Source: Candidatus Methylomirabilota bacterium (GTDB lineage Bacteria; Methylomirabilota; Methylomirabilia; Methylomirabilales; JACPAU01). From it: a stretch of 5,218 nt of DNA. The notes beneath the pieces are model-generated. The model did no database searches. It was not told the origin of the DNA and was given only the letters and a program-made list of their open reading frames with translations. The stretch's first letter is position 1, and each line of letters starts with the position of its first letter. The position numbers and the translations under genes were made by a program. The stretch covers positions 1 through 5,218 of the forward strand of contig JACPAU010000185.1 in the NCBI GenBank assembly GCA_016180705.1, given 5' to 3'. Positions 4,381 through 5,218 of this stretch are shown piece after piece.

Positions 4381-4959
4381 CCCCTCTCCCTCCTCCCCCG
4401 TGATCCCGAATCGTCGGAGCAGGCTCCGGTAATCCCGCCCGTAGAAAATCTTCAGGTTGACCTCAGGGTAGAGTTCCCGCAGGCGCCGGATCTTCCGGTT
4501 CTTCTTCGTCACCAGGTCCTGCTTGAGCGTCGTCAGTTCGATGAACAGGTCGAACTCCGGCAGGTAGAAGTCCGGGGTGAAGGACTCGATCACTTGACCG
4601 TTCTCCCCCCACTTCAGCGGGAAGCTTCTGGGCTCGTACTCCCAGCGGATCCGATAGAAGTCCAGGATGCGGGCGAGTTCCGCCTCGCTGGCGTGGGCGA
4701 AAGGGGCGGCCTCCTGCTCCGCCGGGGCGGGTGCGGGGCCGGTCCAGCCCCGCGCCTCCAGCGCCGCGTCCGCTTCGGCGAGCGCGGCCTGGAGCCGCGG
4801 GATCGCCTCCAGGGGGACCACGAGCGCCTCCCCCAGGACCCGCTCACCCGCCTCTTCCTGCAGGGAGATGCGCAGTTCCTCGTCCGGGCTCAGGGGGACG
4901 CTCCCGATTCGCTCTCCCGCCTCCCCTTCCGGAGCCCGGTCCGCCGAGTCGGGCGCCAT
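4357..4959 (-). CDS. PD-(D/E)xK-nuclease-like protein with altered active site (hypothetical)
   Basis: A 200-residue protein of no settled function. Residues 90-183 look like a small restriction-endonuclease fold: a helix (SEAELARILDFYRIRWEYEP), then TPDFYLPEFDLFIELTT (128-144), basic VTKKNRKIRRLRELYP (150-165), and strand NLKIFYGRDYRSLL (168-181). D130 and E141 match the acidic pair of PD-(D/E)xK enzymes, but the expected lysine of E-x-K is T143; K146 or K152/K153 could substitute, or the protein may bind rather than cut nucleic acid. The N-terminal part (28-65, LRISLQEEAGERVLGEALVVPLEAIPRLQAAL as two adjoining pieces) faintly recalls a PC4-like strand-helix unit; residues 72-90 are a Pro/Ala/Glu linker. 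An AGGA four bases before the ATG overlaps the TAG stop of the upstream pyrE-type gene, indicating coupled translation. The C-terminal tail is low in complexity and overlaps the candidate RNA on the other strand. Fold assignment is by motif only. Confidence 0.7.
   Translation of the reverse strand: MAPDSADRAPEGEAGERIGSVPLSPDEELRISLQEEAGERVLGEALVVPLEAIPRLQAALAEADAALEARGWTGPAPAPAEQEAAPFAHASEAELARILDFYRIRWEYEPRSFPLKWGENGQVIESFTPDFYLPEFDLFIELTTLKQDLVTKKNRKIRRLRELYPEVNLKIFYGRDYRSLLRRFGITGEEGEGKKAVSPK
4371..4380 (+). terminator. U-run at the 3' end of the candidate RNA
   Basis: A CCGC followed by six Ts stands five bases after the closing stem of the proposed RNA. CCGCTTTT here can also pair with AAAAGCGG at 4325-4332, giving an alternative terminator stem that would compete with the long arm. 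Termination here is plausible, but the gap between the closing stem and the U-run is slightly long for a classical intrinsic terminator. Confidence 0.35.
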
Positions 4960-4965
4960 CGGGTC

Positions 4966-5218
4966 CTACTTGGCCTTCCGGGTCTGCCGCTGCCGCCGGG
5001 GCGCGGGCGCGGGGGATCCGGCCTCCCCGTGCGGGTCGCGGAGTGGGACTCCCCGCCGGCACATGGGGCACTCCTCCGGCGGGTAGGTGGGGAAGTCCTT
5101 CGAGACGAGGGCGAAAAAGGGCGAGGAAAACCTGGCGGCCCGGTCCCGATTCCACACGCAGCCCACCCCGACGACCCGCCCCCCCCGTCCCTCCACCAGC
5201 CGGATCAGGGCCCGGATC
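4966..5218 (-). CDS. pyrE: orotate phosphoribosyltransferase of a second subfamily, C-terminal part (cut by window edge)
   Basis: The last 83 residues of a PyrE of the type seen in Thermus and many deep-branching bacteria. Recognisable parts are IRLVEGRGGRVVGVGCVWNR (the strand after the PRPP-binding region), FSSPFFALVSKDFPTYPP, and the cysteine pair in EECPMCRRGVPL, typical of the C-terminus of that subfamily. The frame is open to the right edge without a start, so the PRPP motif lies outside the window. The tail after VPL is about 24 residues, rich in Pro, Arg and Lys, and longer than the few residues usual there. It is followed six bases later by the nuclease-like gene, whose ribosome site overlaps this stop. 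The assignment rests on the C-terminal signature alone, but that is distinctive; the alternative is a close PRTase paralogue. Confidence 0.8.
   Translation of the reverse strand, partial: IRALIRLVEGRGGRVVGVGCVWNRDRAARFSSPFFALVSKDFPTYPPEECPMCRRGVPLRDPHGEAGSPAPAPRRQRQTRKAK

Noticed and set aside
4170..4432. Small open frames within the non-coding interval on both strands
   Set aside because: Short, without ribosome sites or plausible protein composition, and they overlap the well-paired RNA region.
4667..5086. Plus-strand Ser/Ala-rich frame opposite the nuclease-like gene and second pyrE
   Set aside because: Low-complexity shadow. The minus-strand genes have recognisable motifs and coupled ribosome sites.

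Overview
This is a GC-rich, gene-dense bacterial chromosome segment. Product families, GTG/ATG starts preceded by GGAGG-type ribosome sites, and tight stop/start overlaps suggest a high-GC environmental lineage such as Methylomirabilota/Rokubacteria or a deltaproteobacterium-like group. That placement is an impression from style, not a search result. There is no sign of a phage, transposon or CRISPR array; most of the window is housekeeping metabolism.

Layout from left to right. (1) 1-704, minus strand: a small unrecognised helical protein overlaps the start of gpsA (sn-glycerol-3-phosphate dehydrogenase, cut by the left edge). A good sigma70-type promoter lies upstream at 769-798. (2) 874-1110, minus: a 78-residue zf-HC2 (anti-sigma type) zinc-binding protein with no membrane segment. 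(3) 1197-2881, minus: a two-gene unit of a glutaredoxin-like thiol protein followed by a class-III, glutamate-1-semialdehyde-aminomutase-like PLP aminotransferase. Its promoter sits so close to the GTG start that the mRNA may be leaderless. (4) 2997-3587, plus: orotate phosphoribosyltransferase (pyrE), driven by a divergent promoter. (5) 3568-4110, minus: hypoxanthine phosphoribosyltransferase (hpt), whose 3' end overlaps pyrE tail-to-tail by 20 bp. (6) 4111-4380: a non-coding interval that can be folded by hand into an elaborate plus-strand RNA of about 200 nt, with its own candidate promoter and a terminal U-run. (7) 4357-4959, minus: a PD-(D/E)xK-nuclease-like protein with an altered active-site motif. 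(8) 4966-5218, minus: the C-terminal part of a second orotate phosphoribosyltransferase of a different subfamily, cut by the right edge.

Functionally, the right half is a nucleotide (pyrimidine synthesis and purine salvage) neighbourhood with three PRPP-dependent transferases. The left half combines phospholipid precursor synthesis (gpsA) with a redox/aminotransferase pair. The most unusual item is the candidate structured RNA at 4176-4380. It starts at the position predicted from its promoter, closes 5' to 3' with a 10-bp stem, and has nine G-U wobbles that favour the plus strand. I could not match it to a known RNA family.
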